From assembly GCF_950023065.1 (NCBI RefSeq), contig NC_088679.1, positions 20,956,001-21,020,000 on the forward strand: a DNA stretch of 64,000 nucleotides, in the 5' to 3' direction. A program made the translations under genes and the position numbers. Each line of letters opens with the position of its first letter. Position 1 is the stretch's first letter. The notes under the pieces were generated by a model that did no database searches, had not been told where the DNA came from, and saw only the letters and a list, made by a program, of their open reading frames with translations. This DNA is from Planococcus citri. Lineage: Eukaryota; Arthropoda; Insecta; Hemiptera; Pseudococcidae. Positions 37,690 through 49,579 of this stretch are shown here, one piece after another.

Positions 37690-40305
37690 GATAAAAATTA
37701 ATTTATTTTTTTATTCACCCGTAGAAAAGAAAACAACTATGTCTATAGAGAATGAGATATAGATAAGCATAATCTAAAGAATCACAAATTGACGTGTCAA
37801 CTACCCTTGAAAAAGGGTTGATGATATTTTAGCCTTGAATGTAGTTAGATACGGAGACAGTGATTGAGCTATCAATTTAACATCATGAAAAAGCGAGCAG
37901 AAAAGGTGGATAACACAAACAACATAGTACGATAATATGTTGTCATATCACCAGGGGGCAATAACTGCCATATACGTTACAAAAATTACTGAAATATTAA
38001 AGCTTAAATGATTACAGTCGTATAACCAGAGGGTACCTAACTTAACTACCAATATCCATCTAGTATATCGTACAGTTGCTTTCGACACTACCTACCTACA
38101 ATATCGACAAGGCAACGAAGATGAGCAAAAATTACAATTTCATGTAAAAGTAAAAATGCTTTCAGAATTACAAAATAATTTAATCGAATATTCCTGCTTC
38201 ATTAATGTATTATATTATCCTCTTTCGACGTTTGACTTTTCCCGAAACGTCATCGCTTTTATGATATCCTTTCCGCTCATTATAGTGATCTGAGATTTTA
38301 TATTACCCAATTTACTACCTATATATTTTTTCTGCCAGACGTACAGACGAGGAATGCAAGTTACGTATGTTCTAATGACATGCAACATCCTGTTGAATGA
38401 AAAATTGTATGGCTTAAATTTTTTTTTTTTGGATTCTTGGTTTGTTTCAAATTTTATAGGCAGAAATGAAATTCGTTGACAAATTTTATTATAGGCCGTA
38501 GAGACGATCTAAAATTTTTTATTTACTGCGCTCGATGAAATTTTTGGGTTGTATTTAATTCTGCGAATTGTTTTACAAGCTTTGTTGCAACGAAGAAGCA
38601 TAATTTTCTCAACATCTTCTGTTTTATTCATAGGCATATTATTATACTTGAACAATAATGTTGTATGTTCAATCGAAAATTGAAGTAAAAATACAATAAA
38701 AATGTACGTACTTAATAACAATTTAAATTCAAGTCGTAAATTCTCATCGTTTACTCAGACATATAGGCATAATTTATTTTCATTTATATTAGAAATCTTC
38801 TGAGATATTCGAGCGTAAAAATCATTCATAAAACACATAAAATAAAATCTTCTGTACCTACTTATTTATACCTATTTGAATTTGAATATCGCCTGAGCTG
38901 ATGGTACGTTGATAAGTAAGTAAGTAAATAAGTAGCCTATTATTTACTCATTTGATTTTGTCAGCTACCTACTTTGTTTCTACATCCTATCGACTTTATT
39001 CGAACAATTTCATTTTAAACTGAACCAAAAATTCTGCTATTATTGTTCCAAAAGTAACCGTTATTTTATATTTGTACATGACGGAAAGGAAAAGTATACC
39101 TACCTATACGAAGAGCGTAACTTCGTACAATCTTCAACGGCACTGCTTTTATCCATCTTTTGTAACAAACCGTACCAATCAAAATAAGATCGGAAATTTT
39201 ATTCGTGTAATGTTTTGTTAATTAATTTAGCAATAATTACTTCCTCGTGTTTTCTATTCAATCAATGTTTTGAAATAAGTTCATTAAAGTTGTTCGAAAA
39301 TATAGGTCGTTTTTAGCTGCAAAAGTGTTGTGTGTTTTAGTTATTTTAATAACGACGGTTATTGTGTAAGTCTTGGTTTTAAAGGTGAAAATGAGGGGTA
39401 AAACAAATACATACGTAGCATTGAAAAAATCATAAGGCGTTGAAAATCAATCACTTTGGCTGAGTATTTTTTTTTTTTTAAACAAATGGTATAGGTACGA
39501 AAAACGCAGGGACCGTGGTTGAAAAATTGGAAGGTTGAAAATGCCTGTACCTACCGAAAGATAGATACTTACACTTTTTATCAAATTTGCAGCTCGTGTT
39601 TTTTTCTAGAAGAAAATTTCAATTTGACAATTCTTATCTAAATTAAGTATCTTACAAGGGAGCCCTCAGTCGCCATTTTTGGTTATTCATTATCATTAAG
39701 TATTTTTTTTTAAGAGTAAGGAGACCCATAGGAACAGCTTTCATTGAAAAACAATTCAACAGCCCAAACCAAAATTTGAGATTCTACATGGTTTTAAATT
39801 TGCCCAAAAAGTCAGACAGGTATATATTGCGGACATTTCTTTGAAAAAACTCAATTTAAAAGAGTATGTAGGCGCTTATTTTCTCATTTACTTAACTACC
39901 TGACAAACCACCTCGACACAATCTTGAAAATAAAATAGGGTAAAGTTGGCTCAAATTTTAATTCGAGTTTTAAGCCAATAAATTTCCTTTTCATTATTTT
40001 TTACGGTGTAAAATCTACCTATTCTCGCACATTATTGGTATAGAATCGAGCAAAATTTACCGTCGAGCATATTTCATGTCCATACAGCGTCACATATTTT
40101 CTGCCATAAATTTGAAGAGTAGGTATGTGTATGTACCTAACTAGTTCATCAGTTAATTTTTCAACACTTCTTTGTGATTTGATGCAAAATTATGACTTAA
40201 CATCTGTGTCGATGATTTTAAGTAAGTACTTTCTATCAACTCTTTTTTTATATCAATCTTGTGTTAAGTTTATGAAAAACAACTCTAAATTTCTAGAAAA
40301 TCACT
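37690..40305. other. Gene-free AT-rich stretch
   Basis: No gene supported. The minus-strand frame 38721-38509 starts with a hydrophobic, signal-like segment but has no ATG at its head and no recognised family. Confidence 0.45.
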
Positions 40306-40315
40306 GTTCATATTT

Positions 40316-40757
40316 TGTTGTCGTCATAGTTCATTGTCCTTTACAGGACATTGGAAATCGCATTTTTGTGATACCCTAACAGGGTGAGGCGAATGCCTAT
40401 TGCCACTGCGATTATTCTAGGGAATCGACGTTGTTTTGAGCTTTCACATAGTTGTTTCCCATTGCTTTCTATGCTATCTACAAAGTATGTACCATAGCTC
40501 GTACATCACTAGCTGGGTTTTTACAGCCCTGAGTTCCGTAATCACTGCTACCTATAGTTGCTCAACCAGTTACAGCTTTTTGATATCGGCAACAGATTGC
40601 GTGCATTTCTGTTGCCTCTTAACATGTAATAGATGTTAAATGCACATTGCACTACAGTGTATACATTACACATTAACACCTGCATCTCTAGCAAGATTTG
40701 AACCCACGACCTCTTGTTCAGAAAGCTGTGGCTTAACCCACTACGCCACCCAGCATA
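40316..40757 (-). mobile_element. Complete tRNA-derived SINE with 10-bp target duplication
   Basis: Minus strand, about 442 bp. The head starts ATGCTGGGTGGCGTAGTGGG, with an A box (TGGCGTAGTGGGTTA, 40748-40734) and B box (GGTTCAAATC, 40704-40695) in tRNA spacing. The body runs to a 3' tail containing TCCTGTAAAGGAC and CTATGACGACAAC (about 40345-40316). The flanks are duplicated: GTTCATATTT at 40306-40315 and 40758-40767. No A-rich tail is present; the tail instead resembles the 3' end of the RTE-like element at 51397-51432. RNA polymerase III transcription from the A and B boxes is expected for the family. The acceptor stem does not pair, so it is not a tRNA gene. Confidence 0.85.
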
Positions 40758-41194
40758 GTTCATATTTACTGCAAATAATTATGTGACTTGATATTCAAAA
40801 TGATTTGATGGGAAAATCCCTGCACCTTGACTCCACTTCGACTCTCCCATGACTCAAAAATTGGGTGGAGATGACCCCTTAGAAATGAAGCCAAATGTTG
40901 TAACACTTCTTTTCTCCTCAACTATTAAAATTAGTTGTAAAACTACCTACATACGTACTTATACACATCTTGCTGCACTCTTTCATCAGAGAGTAGTAAA
41001 TTGATGTCAGGGAGACTTATTAGTACCTATGTGGACAATGCCCTCAGACCAAATCCTTCCAAAACTCAGGTATGCAGCTTGCATCTGAAGAATGCTAAGT
41101 TTGCTAAGGCAAAGTGTACATTGAAGGTGGTGTGGGGAGGCAGAACGAATTTCTCTCGCTTACGCGACCGAAAATGCATCACAATCTGTCTCTA

Positions 41195-41480
41195 CAAATT
41201 TGGACTTTTCTCAAAAAAAGCATGCGATTCAGCCTGCGAATATCATGTGTAAGAGCAATGTTAAAGCATATAAAATTAAATTAAAATTAAAAAACTTAAA
41301 TAGAAATTCAAAAATTTTTGCCCTGGGCGGGAATCGAACCTGGGACCCGCGGTATATACGCATGATATTCGCAGGCTGAATCGCATGCTTTTTTTGAAAA
41401 AAGTCCAAATTCAGGCATGCTTATGCTATGCATAAAAGCATGCATTTTAGCATGCTATCGCATAATTTTTGTCAATAGGG
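41195..41480. mobile_element. Shortened foldback element with a tRNA-like core (same family as 57983-58592)
   Basis: Left arm 41195-41240 (AAATTTGGACTTTTCTCAAA, then GCATGCGATTCAGCC) is the reverse complement of 41362-41410. Between them is one minus-strand tRNA-like piece with B box GGTTCGATTCC (41340-41330) next to CCCTGGGC. The right arm continues to the family terminus, ATAATTTTTGTCAATAGGG at 41480. The left arm lacks that terminus, so this copy is truncated at the left. It lies within the Jockey-superfamily remnant. Confidence 0.7.
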
Positions 41481-41624
41481 CCCTGGGATAAGGTGGTCTG
41501 TAGCAGCTGATATAGAAAGAACAAAGAAAGAACTGGACCCACGCCACGTCATGTTCAGCCAAAGACAGGTGACTCCAAGACTGAAGTCCAGGAAGAGTTT
41601 CATGAGGGAGATGCACGTAATGGA

Positions 41625-42967
41625 TACCCAATTGACAAAATGGTTGCTCTCCTAAGTCCGTTTTAATGAAAATCCGCGCAAAATTTTACAAATTCGCCCT
41701 CATGACGGCGCTAAAATAAACTTTCAGTTAACAATATGAGGGCGAATGGCAAAAATTCGCCCCACACTTGGCACTCAAATGAAATTTTGCTTAACACATA
41801 GACATAAGTCGAGATAGTTTGCCCTCTTCATGGCGCTTGAAGAAAGTATCGCCCTACACTTGGCGCTATGATAAAAATTTTCGCTAATAATTTGAAACGA
41901 GTTGTGACGTTGACATCCGGTTGGTCTGGTAAATTGCTGATAGTCCATTAATAACTCTATCGCTTCGCATTTTTCAACTGATTAACTACCTACCTAAGAA
42001 ACACTCAGTGGCTGAGAGAAACGTCCAGTTGTCTGTTACAAACAGTTTGAACACGTCTTATATTACCTATGTAAAAATGATTATTGAAAATGTAAATGGT
42101 GTGTTTTTGAATCCGTTTGTGTAGAAGTGATTTTTATTAAAGGTACAGTGTAACGTAATTTTTTGTTTGAAAGTGTTTAAAGTGCAGTGTTATGTGATTT
42201 TTTGAATGGAACAGTGAAACGTGCAGTTTAAAGTGGTTTTTCGATTTGTTTAGAGATGAATATTTTTAACCAAAATTAAATAAACGTTTTGGCCCCGGCA
42301 CCTCCTCCCTGGGCCAGTGGATGCTTCCTTGCGTGAGACTCTCCCAGATTTTATTAAATTGGTTTTTTACTTTTTTAGTTCTCTGGTGGGGTTAGAATTT
42401 TGAAAATCTTTAGTTTGGGTGGGAAAATTTCGAGTGAGATTAGTGTGTTGAGTGTGTGAGAGATCGCAGCAGTTTAAAATTCAAAAGTAAAAAAAAAAAA
42501 GAACAAATAAATTGGAAATTGTTTTAAAAGTCATTAATTTATTGTAATTGTGTATTAATTTTTTATTTTTGCGTGCTATTTGTGTGATCAACTAGTCAGG
42601 TTTACATGTAACATTGTTAAAAGTTCGTTTGTATTGCTCAAAACATCGATCAAAATCCAGGCAAATATTCAAAATGAATCTGTAATGGAAAAATAGGTGA
42701 CAAACTCCTTCAAAAACAACAGGGCGAAAACGATGGCGACATTTTGACACTGTTTTCGAGCACGTACGAGGGCGCTCCAATTTTACGCCAAGGGAGCGCG
42801 CATCAAAAACAAGGAGCGCATCAAAAATATGGGCGTGCAGAGCGAAAATTTTGATGCGCGCTCCATTGGCGTAAAATTGGAGCGCCCTCATACGTGCTCA
42901 AAAACAGTGTCAAAATGTCGCCATCGTTTTCGCCAAACTTTTTTAGCACTCTTTTGTCAATTGGGTA
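41625..42967. mobile_element. 1.34-kb non-autonomous TIR element, TACCCAATTGACAAAA ends
   Basis: The left end TACCCAATTGACAAAA and the reverse complement of the right end match for 16 bases. TGGA flanks both sides (41621-41624, 42968-42971). The retroelement frame is continuous if the element and one TGGA are removed. If the TA is counted as the duplication instead, the ends become CCCAATTGAC. The left part has four loose copies of TTCGCCCTnnnnTTGGCGCT (41693-41870). The centre (41900-42590) resembles an untranslated leader with an isolated GC-rich patch near 42290-42340. The right part is a strong palindrome (42723-42934). No transposase was seen. The termini resemble those of the foldback family (CACCCTATTGACAAAATG). 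Confidence 0.8.
42723..42934. repeat. 212-bp near-perfect palindrome
   Basis: GGCGAAAACGATGGCGACAT at the left is mirrored by its reverse complement at the right. The arms extend about 85-90 bases to GGAGCGCGCATCAAAA, leaving a short loop near 42815-42840. Markedly GC-richer than the surroundings. It lies near the right end of the 41625-42967 element and could be a separate foldback insertion, though no duplication is visible around it. Confidence 0.85.
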
Positions 42968-43349
42968 TGGACCCTGTGGAGGGGAGAGAGACTAGATGGT
43001 TGGACCTTGAGGGGGCCACATGTAGCGAGAACATGGCAAATGGACACGAATTGCCGTATGCAGAGTGGCAGACACTAAACAGGATTCCAGCTGGATGCGT
43101 CAGTACAGCAGTAACCCTCACCATGATGGGGCATCCAGGAGGATGTGAAGTGTCCAGACTGCAGACAGATACAAAACGATGACCATCTCCTAGTATGCGG
43201 CACTAGCACTGTGTACACTAGAGAGGAGCTTTGGGAAGAAGTGAACAGCCGCACCAAAGACTGGTGCGGAGATGGAAGGGAAGAGTATGATGAAGTCCGA
43301 ATGTGCCGGACACAATAAGAAGAAGAAGTGATTAATAATCAATGTCGAT

Positions 43350-44440
43350 TTTTTCAATCAATTTTTGGTCTACTTTTACTACTTCTGTGCTGTAAATCAA
43401 CTACCTATAAAATTTTGAAATGATTTTCATACCATTTTCATTTCTCAGCAAAAATTAATCAAAATCAACTTCAATGTGCAGAAAAAATTTTATATTTTTA
43501 AGAAAAAAACTGATGAATATCTTATGCCAAGGTTTCACTATTTTCATTTCACCAAAAAATCAATGAAAAATTGATTTAAATTTTTAAATTCAAAAAAGGT
43601 ACTTATCCATTAGGTACAACAGCACAAATAGGTATAAGTATAACAATTTTGAATCAATTTTCACATCATTTTCATTTCTGAATGATAATCAGCTTGAAAT
43701 CAGGGCTTCAAACCCATACCCATACCCATACCCAAAAAAATAAAACAAGGAATACCTGTACCCTTACCCATACCCAATAAAACTATTTTCAACCCAAATA
43801 CCCGATAGATTGGGTATTTCAATACTTCCCAATCCTCTGAAAAGAAATTCTGTACGCATACCCAATACCCACACTCGAAAATGTTTGGGTATGAAGCCCT
43901 GCTTGAAATCAACTTCAAATTTTATTTATGCTGAATTAATACCGAATGTCTATTTTCAAGGAAAAGTCAATAAATATTTCACATCAAGTTTTCATGTTTT
44001 ATCATTTTGACAAAAAAATGATAAGAAATAGATCCAACTGCTGATTTAAAAAGTTATCCATTAGGTATATAATAGGTACTTACTACCATTTTGCAACAAT
44101 TTTAAATCAATTTTTGACACATGTACTTATTTTTATTTGAGCAAAAAATTGGTAAAAAATGTATCCAACTTCAAAATTTAAAAAAGGCATCGATTATAAT
44201 ATCACAAATTTAGAACAATTTTGAATCGATTTTCACATCATTTTTATGACTTCATAAAAATCTACCTATAATTGACTTCAACTTCCATATGCATAATTGA
44301 TGTCTATAGAGAAAGAAAAATCAACAAACATTTGCAGTCAAGTTTAGGCCTTCAGCAAAAAATCGACTTGAAATTCATTTGAATTTTCACCATGAAATTG
44401 TTACCGATTGAAGTACTATAATTTAGGAAGATTTAGGACC
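43350..44440. repeat. Degenerate long-period repeat (phrases ATCAACTTCAA, TTTTCACATCATTTTCATTT)
   Basis: Three to four loose copies recur about every 230-330 bases, with shared landmarks TTTTGAATCRATTTTCACAT, CATTTYTGA, ATCAACTTCAA and TATCCATTAGGTA. A hAT-type MITE has inserted into one copy at 43701-43901. No coding content. Confidence 0.55.
43701..43901. mobile_element. 201-bp hAT-type MITE with 8-bp target duplication
   Basis: Starts CAGGGCTTCAAACCC and ends with the inverted form GGGTATGAAGCCCTG. The 8 bases CTTGAAAT flank both sides (43693-43700, 43902-43909). CAGGG termini with an 8-bp duplication are characteristic of hAT elements. Immediately inside are hexamer runs of CCCATA (about 43712-43733) and inverted GGGTATG copies at the other end. 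Removing the element and one duplication restores the surrounding repeat phrase AATCAACTTCAA. Confidence 0.92.
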
Positions 44441-45789
44441 AAGTTTCCATCAATCTTACATTTCATTTGAAATTGTTGAGAACTATCAGTCGATTATTTT
44501 GATATTTTTTGTCAACTCTCAAAGTTGTCAAAAAATGATTAAAAATATCAGCCAGTTTCTACTCTATCAAAACGCAACCTCGAACTAAAAGTCGAGATGG
44601 TTTGACAGGAGCAGTTGAAAGTGTCTCTTGAAACCCAATAGAAATTGAAAATGAACTAAGAAGAAGAATCTGTAAATGGCATTTGCCCATTTCACATATT
44701 TTGAGACTTTTTTTTGGAGAGGAGTTTGGGCTTAAAAAATGTACTTTTTTTGAACTGATTGATGTTAATATTGAAAAATATGTCATAGAACGAAAAATTT
44801 CTACAGTTTCAACTGATTCGGTCCTCAATCGCACATTTTGCCATTTTTGGGTTTTTTGAGTGGGGGATATGGGTCTTCAAATTATTTTAATTACTTATAG
44901 GTATACTTATCCAGGTAATTTAAATAGGTACCTAGTTACCTACCTATGTTGTTTCCATATGAAAAAGTCATTACCTATAAAAATATAGGGCTCGTGGAAT
45001 AAAAATAACACCTTATTCCTTTTCCACACTCCACGATAACATTTAAAAGTTATTTGAATATTCACAAACGAGATTTTCATGCAAAAAAAATCTTTCTACG
45101 TAGATATTTTATTCCTATTTGCGAAAACAACGCTAACGAAAAATCGTAAATTTACGATATCAGTGAACCGAAAAAGCTGCGAAGTTGCGATAAAATGCAT
45201 CAGAAACTTGGCTGATGGAAAAACTATGCAGGCCTAATTCGAGTACCCGAATTAGCCTTATTTCGTATAAGTCGATTAGGTGTAAATTACCCATTAATCT
45301 TTTCCTTGGTTCAACGTCTCAGGGTGTTTCATTATCAGTACCATTAACGTTTACTTAATCCTTTATTGAAAATACGATACGTTTAGAATAATAATTCTTA
45401 AATCACTCGTTATCTTCATTGAAAATTTCTCTGCTACCTGTGACTGTATGAGATTTCACGAATACCCTGTAATATGAAACCGTATACCTCGTATAACAAG
45501 ACCCACCCAGCGCAATTAATAGGACATTATTTAGGTAGGTATACCTATTGAAATTGAAGTTCGTCTTCGTCGTTCGCAAACACGTGCTCCAAGGTATTCT
45601 ATTGTGCTGACGATGACGCACGCGGATGATCAAGATGAAAAATTTAGCCGGATTAAAAAAGTTCTTAAACATTTTTAAAGAAAAGGACATCGAAAATGTT
45701 TAATGTCAAGCATGTAATTGCACCTCCAACTTTTTCAATTTCCCCGTTTTCGAAAAAATGAAGAGGGTACCCTGCAAATGAACTAGGTA
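44441..45789. other. Gene-free AT-rich stretch
   Basis: No gene or structured repeat recognised; TACCTA/TAGGTA microrepeats near 44900-44950 and 45530-45545. Confidence 0.45.
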
Positions 45790-46260
45790 CGATGAAAAAT
45801 TTTTAAAAATGCAATATGGGTATCAAATTGAAGATTTTCGAGGACGCTGAATTCAATTAAATCAATCATTTGCCCTTTTGGTCAAAAATAACCCTACTAC
45901 AGTGGGGAGGGGGAGGTTCCAAAATTCCAAAATTTTGAAAAATGCAATATAGGTACCAGATTAGAGATTTTTTAGGATGCTAATTACAATTTCGTGAACC
46001 ATTTGTCCCTTTAACCAAAAATAATTTCACAGGGTGAGGAAGGGGTACCGGAATTTGAAAAAAAAATCATTCCCCTTGGGATCCATTTTGGGGTTTAGGG
46101 TCAAATAACGTTCAAAAATGAATTCAGCGTCCTTAAAAACCCTAACATTGATACCTCGCAGTTGTTTTTTTTTAAATTTTCAATTTTGCAGCTCCCCCTT
46201 TGTGGTCTCTTTTCAGGGTTCGGGATCAATTGGTCATCAAAAATGAAATAAACACGCTCA
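45790..46260. repeat. Four loose copies of a 130-bp unit, two direct and two inverted
   Basis: Direct copies start near 45805 and 45939 (AAATGCAATATRGGTAYCARAT, then a GAC/ATGCT step, then ATTTGYCCYTTTNRNCAAAAAT). Near 46090-46160 the phrase GGGTCAAATAACGTTCAAAA and CGTCCTTAAAAACCC with GATACCTCGCA is the reverse complement of that unit, and a fourth degraded inverted copy lies at 46205-46260. The block is thus a weak large palindrome. Confidence 0.55.
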
Positions 46261-49200
46261 AAACATAACCAAAGTTCTGAGCAAAACTGTGTAAAATTGA
46301 GGGCTTGTCCTGCTAAATTTTCTATCTAGATCACTGCAGTGTGACGCCTCTTCAAATCTGTATCCGAAAATACACAGGTATTTTTATATTGGCATTTGTT
46401 TGCTTTTAATAAAATCCTACTTCAAGCTTCAACCATTGTAAAAATGTAGGTAGCTAATTCAGGAGAAAAATTTATTACACGTTTACGATTGAAAATCCAC
46501 CACAAAGACTCGACATAGACTTTTACAGAGGTGACGCTTTCATTCTATGTGTACGAATTAAAGAAAAATTCCAACTTTAGAGGCACAATTCAATACCTAT
46601 GAGCCCGAATAGAAATATTTTATTTACCACGTTGACGTAAATATTTCACACCCCCGAATAGAAATTGAAAACATATTGATTTCGCGGATTCGTAGATGAA
46701 AAACATCGCTCATGTATCTACAACAATAAAAATAAAAATGACCATAGATAAATTATTTCAAAATTCTCAAAAACTGTTTCCTCCATACCAGCTTGCAACG
46801 ATCCGCAATAATATTCAAATTAACAAAATTGCTCGAATCTGTGGATAAAAACTTGTTCAAGAAAAAGACCTTCATTACCGCATCGAACAAGGAAAAGATG
46901 TATTATTCATGATTATGTTACTCCAGGGTCTTATAATTCTACCAGTTTGAGACGAAATTGAGGTAAACTTGGCGTTTCCTACTTATAAAAATCATCAATT
47001 TTTCAAATTTAAATATTCGAATTTCGAAAAAAAATTATATAGTTAGCATAGTGGAGAGAAAAGTTCTTCATGTTGTGAATTTCACTTTTTTTTATACTAC
47101 CGAGATAACTCTACTAAATGAAGCTTCGCGGCTTAATTAACAACGTTTAATTTTAACGCGGCAACTTTCGAATTCCAGATTACAGTTTATCTTTTAGCTT
47201 GTTGTATAATAAAGCGAAAGTTCTTTTTACCAAATTTTTTTCTTATGTTTCCATGCTAAAGCAAAGAGAATTTTTCAAGATGGATAGGTAAGTATTAAAA
47301 ATTGGCAAAATTTTTGCTCCGGATGAGACAAAGGGAAAATAATAATTCAAAAAAGATATTTTTGAATTTTTCGCCTTTTTTGGGGGGGGGGGGATCTGGA
47401 CCACAGAAGGAAGCGGTAGGAGGCGGAATTATAGAGAGAGGGGGAGATGAAATAGAAGAATTTTTCAGTTTGTGACTTCAGCTTAAAAAAAAAAATTATA
47501 CATGGTGTCCCTTTTCACATTTCGAGGTAAATTTCTCTATTCAAATTGAGCAATATATTAAAGAAAGACGCATTTTATCCAAATAAACTGGAAATTTCCG
47601 CCAGAAATTAATCGAGCTGCTTGTAACTATTTGTAACAATGCAAAAAACCCATCAGCAATGGTGAAGTCCTGTATGCAAATTCGAACCACCAACGATGAT
47701 AAACTATCCTACATACATATAACCGGAACAAAGCAAAAGCACAGAGTTAACTGTTAGCAACGAAACCCTGCAACATTCATGTACCCACTACCTACACAAT
47801 ATAATGAAGTGAAAATGCAATGCACAATTCATGTAAATGTAGCTATAGGTACCTTAACTTATCAGAATGTGTAATTCTCATTCTCATATATGTGAAATAT
47901 CCTATTTTTTAATACTGCGTTTATCGAGGTATAAACTAAAACTATAAGTAATTTATTTCTCATTTAGCTTCTTTGTTATGTTAATACGTCGATAATTTTA
48001 TAGGTGCCTGGGTAGGTATTCTTTATTCTACAGCAAGTAGCAATAAGCAACCTCGTCTATAAAATTCTAGATCACTTTGACAACGAAGCAAAACGCTGGT
48101 TGGATATTTTGAAACGATTTTGAATGTAAATGCATTTTATTCTCGTAAAAACTAGGCTGAAATTGCTTCCGAACAAATAAATCATATAAAACACCTCGTA
48201 ACTCGTAAAAAAAGAAACTTTTTTAAACCGTTAAAAGTGTAATAAAAGTAACCTCATTGTGTTTGAAAAAGTTTAGCTGCTGCCGAAAATTCCACTACAC
48301 AACTTTTGAAGACGCCAAAAGCCTTCATCGCATCGCATACCTACTTACCTACATTTGTATTCAACTCTCGCCAGTGTTTTAAAAACAAAAACTCATCATA
48401 ACAAGTGCACGAAGCCTTACAAATTTATCTCATCCTATCGGATTAACAACCATAAACGTCGACCCAAAAAATCTTCATTGTTTTGACAAATCTCGTTCCG
48501 CTAAATACATAAATATTTCAAATATGCATTTTGCCGACGATTGAAAACTATTTTTTTTTTTTTTTTTGTTCTGAACTGAAAACATTTCCTCCGTTCAACA
48601 GATCAACTCGATTGAAAACTTCGCCAGTCTTTTCTTTATAATTAAAATTTCATTTTTCATTGTCGACTTTGCGCCAGCAGTTTAAAAGTGTATTATTTTT
48701 TCATTTGTCGAGGAAATTCGGTGAAATTTTTAATTAGCTTGGGACAAGTAATGATGTGGAATTTCTCAAAACATCCGACTTTCGTTGCGTTGAAATCGTT
48801 TTAAAGTGCTTAGTGCTTACTTTGTGGTGTTTTTCTTTTTTCTTAAAAGAATACAGGAAGAAGGGAAGGACGAAGAAATTTCTAAAGCTTCGGGAAGAAC
48901 GTTAAGATCGAAGCAATACCTTATCTCAGGGTGATATTTTAGGACATTAAAATATTTTTTCTATCGATTCCTTCTGGCATTATAAAATTATCACATCATG
49001 CAACCCACAAGATTTTGATAAGAAAAAAGTATCCAAATTGGAAAAGAATTTTTGAACTGGAAAAACTAAATTGAAAGAGCATGTAAAAATACATCATCAG
49101 CCAACATTTCCGGTGCTAAAATGCATTCATGATTTATGGGAGATTTTTAAAAATCCAAGGGTCAAAAATACCAAAAAAAAAAAAATTTACCAAATTGACC

Positions 49201-49579
49201 TACAATACAAAACTGAAATTCAATATCTACATGTATCCTATTTTTGATACCCCAAATCAATTGGAAACAGTTTTGAACAGTTTTGAGCAGTTCTGGAGTC
49301 TTCAGTAAATTTCTGAAAGTGGAAATTTTTATCAATTTCCAATATTTAAAGTAAGCCAATTTTAGAATACTTGGTCAGATTTTTTGAGAACTTGAAAAAA
49401 ATTCCAATGAATTCTTGACATTATTTCCATATTTTGAAATAGACGTTTAATTTAGGCATAAAATCCAACTTACAAGCACTTGAAAAACCCAGTAAACACA
49501 ACTAACTAGGTACCTATCAAAAATTACGTTTTGACATTTTGTCAAATTTATTTTCTTTATTTTTTTTTTGAAATTTTAA
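46261..49579. other. Gene-free AT-rich stretch
   Basis: No gene seen. G(10) near 47383, T(19) near 48550. A short AT-rich frame at 49162-49359 (minus) is not recognisable. Confidence 0.45.

Larger units (their letters stand above)
40985..43320 (+). pseudogene. Jockey-superfamily retrotransposon fragment broken by two DNA elements
   Basis: Three plus-strand pieces belong together. 40999-41160 reads RLISTYVDNALRPNPSKTQV and KNAKFAKAKCTLKVVWGG (reverse transcriptase just after the palm). 41500-41624 reads ADIERTKKELDPRHVMFSQR and TPRLKSRKSFMREMHVMD. 42968-43318 reads PVEGRETRWLDLEG, then ANGHELPYAEWQTLNRIPAG and, frameshifted, a CRTQ-like end before a stop and an AAGAAGAAGAAG tail. The middle of the C-terminal domain is missing between the first two pieces, where a foldback element sits. 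Removing the 41625-42967 element and one copy of TGGA restores an open frame across its insertion site. 5' truncated. Confidence 0.85.

Noticed and set aside
38509..38721. Minus-strand 70-residue frame with a signal-like hydrophobic head
   Set aside because: The frame has no ATG at its head (it begins at TTG), and the hydrophobic stretch is what AT-rich DNA gives by chance.
40690..40757. Functional tRNA gene on the minus strand
   Set aside because: A and B boxes are present but the acceptor stem does not pair and the segment is followed by a SINE body with target duplications.
43712..43735. Telomere-like CCCATA array
   Set aside because: It is a short run inside a hAT-type MITE and does not match the insect TTAGG telomere repeat.
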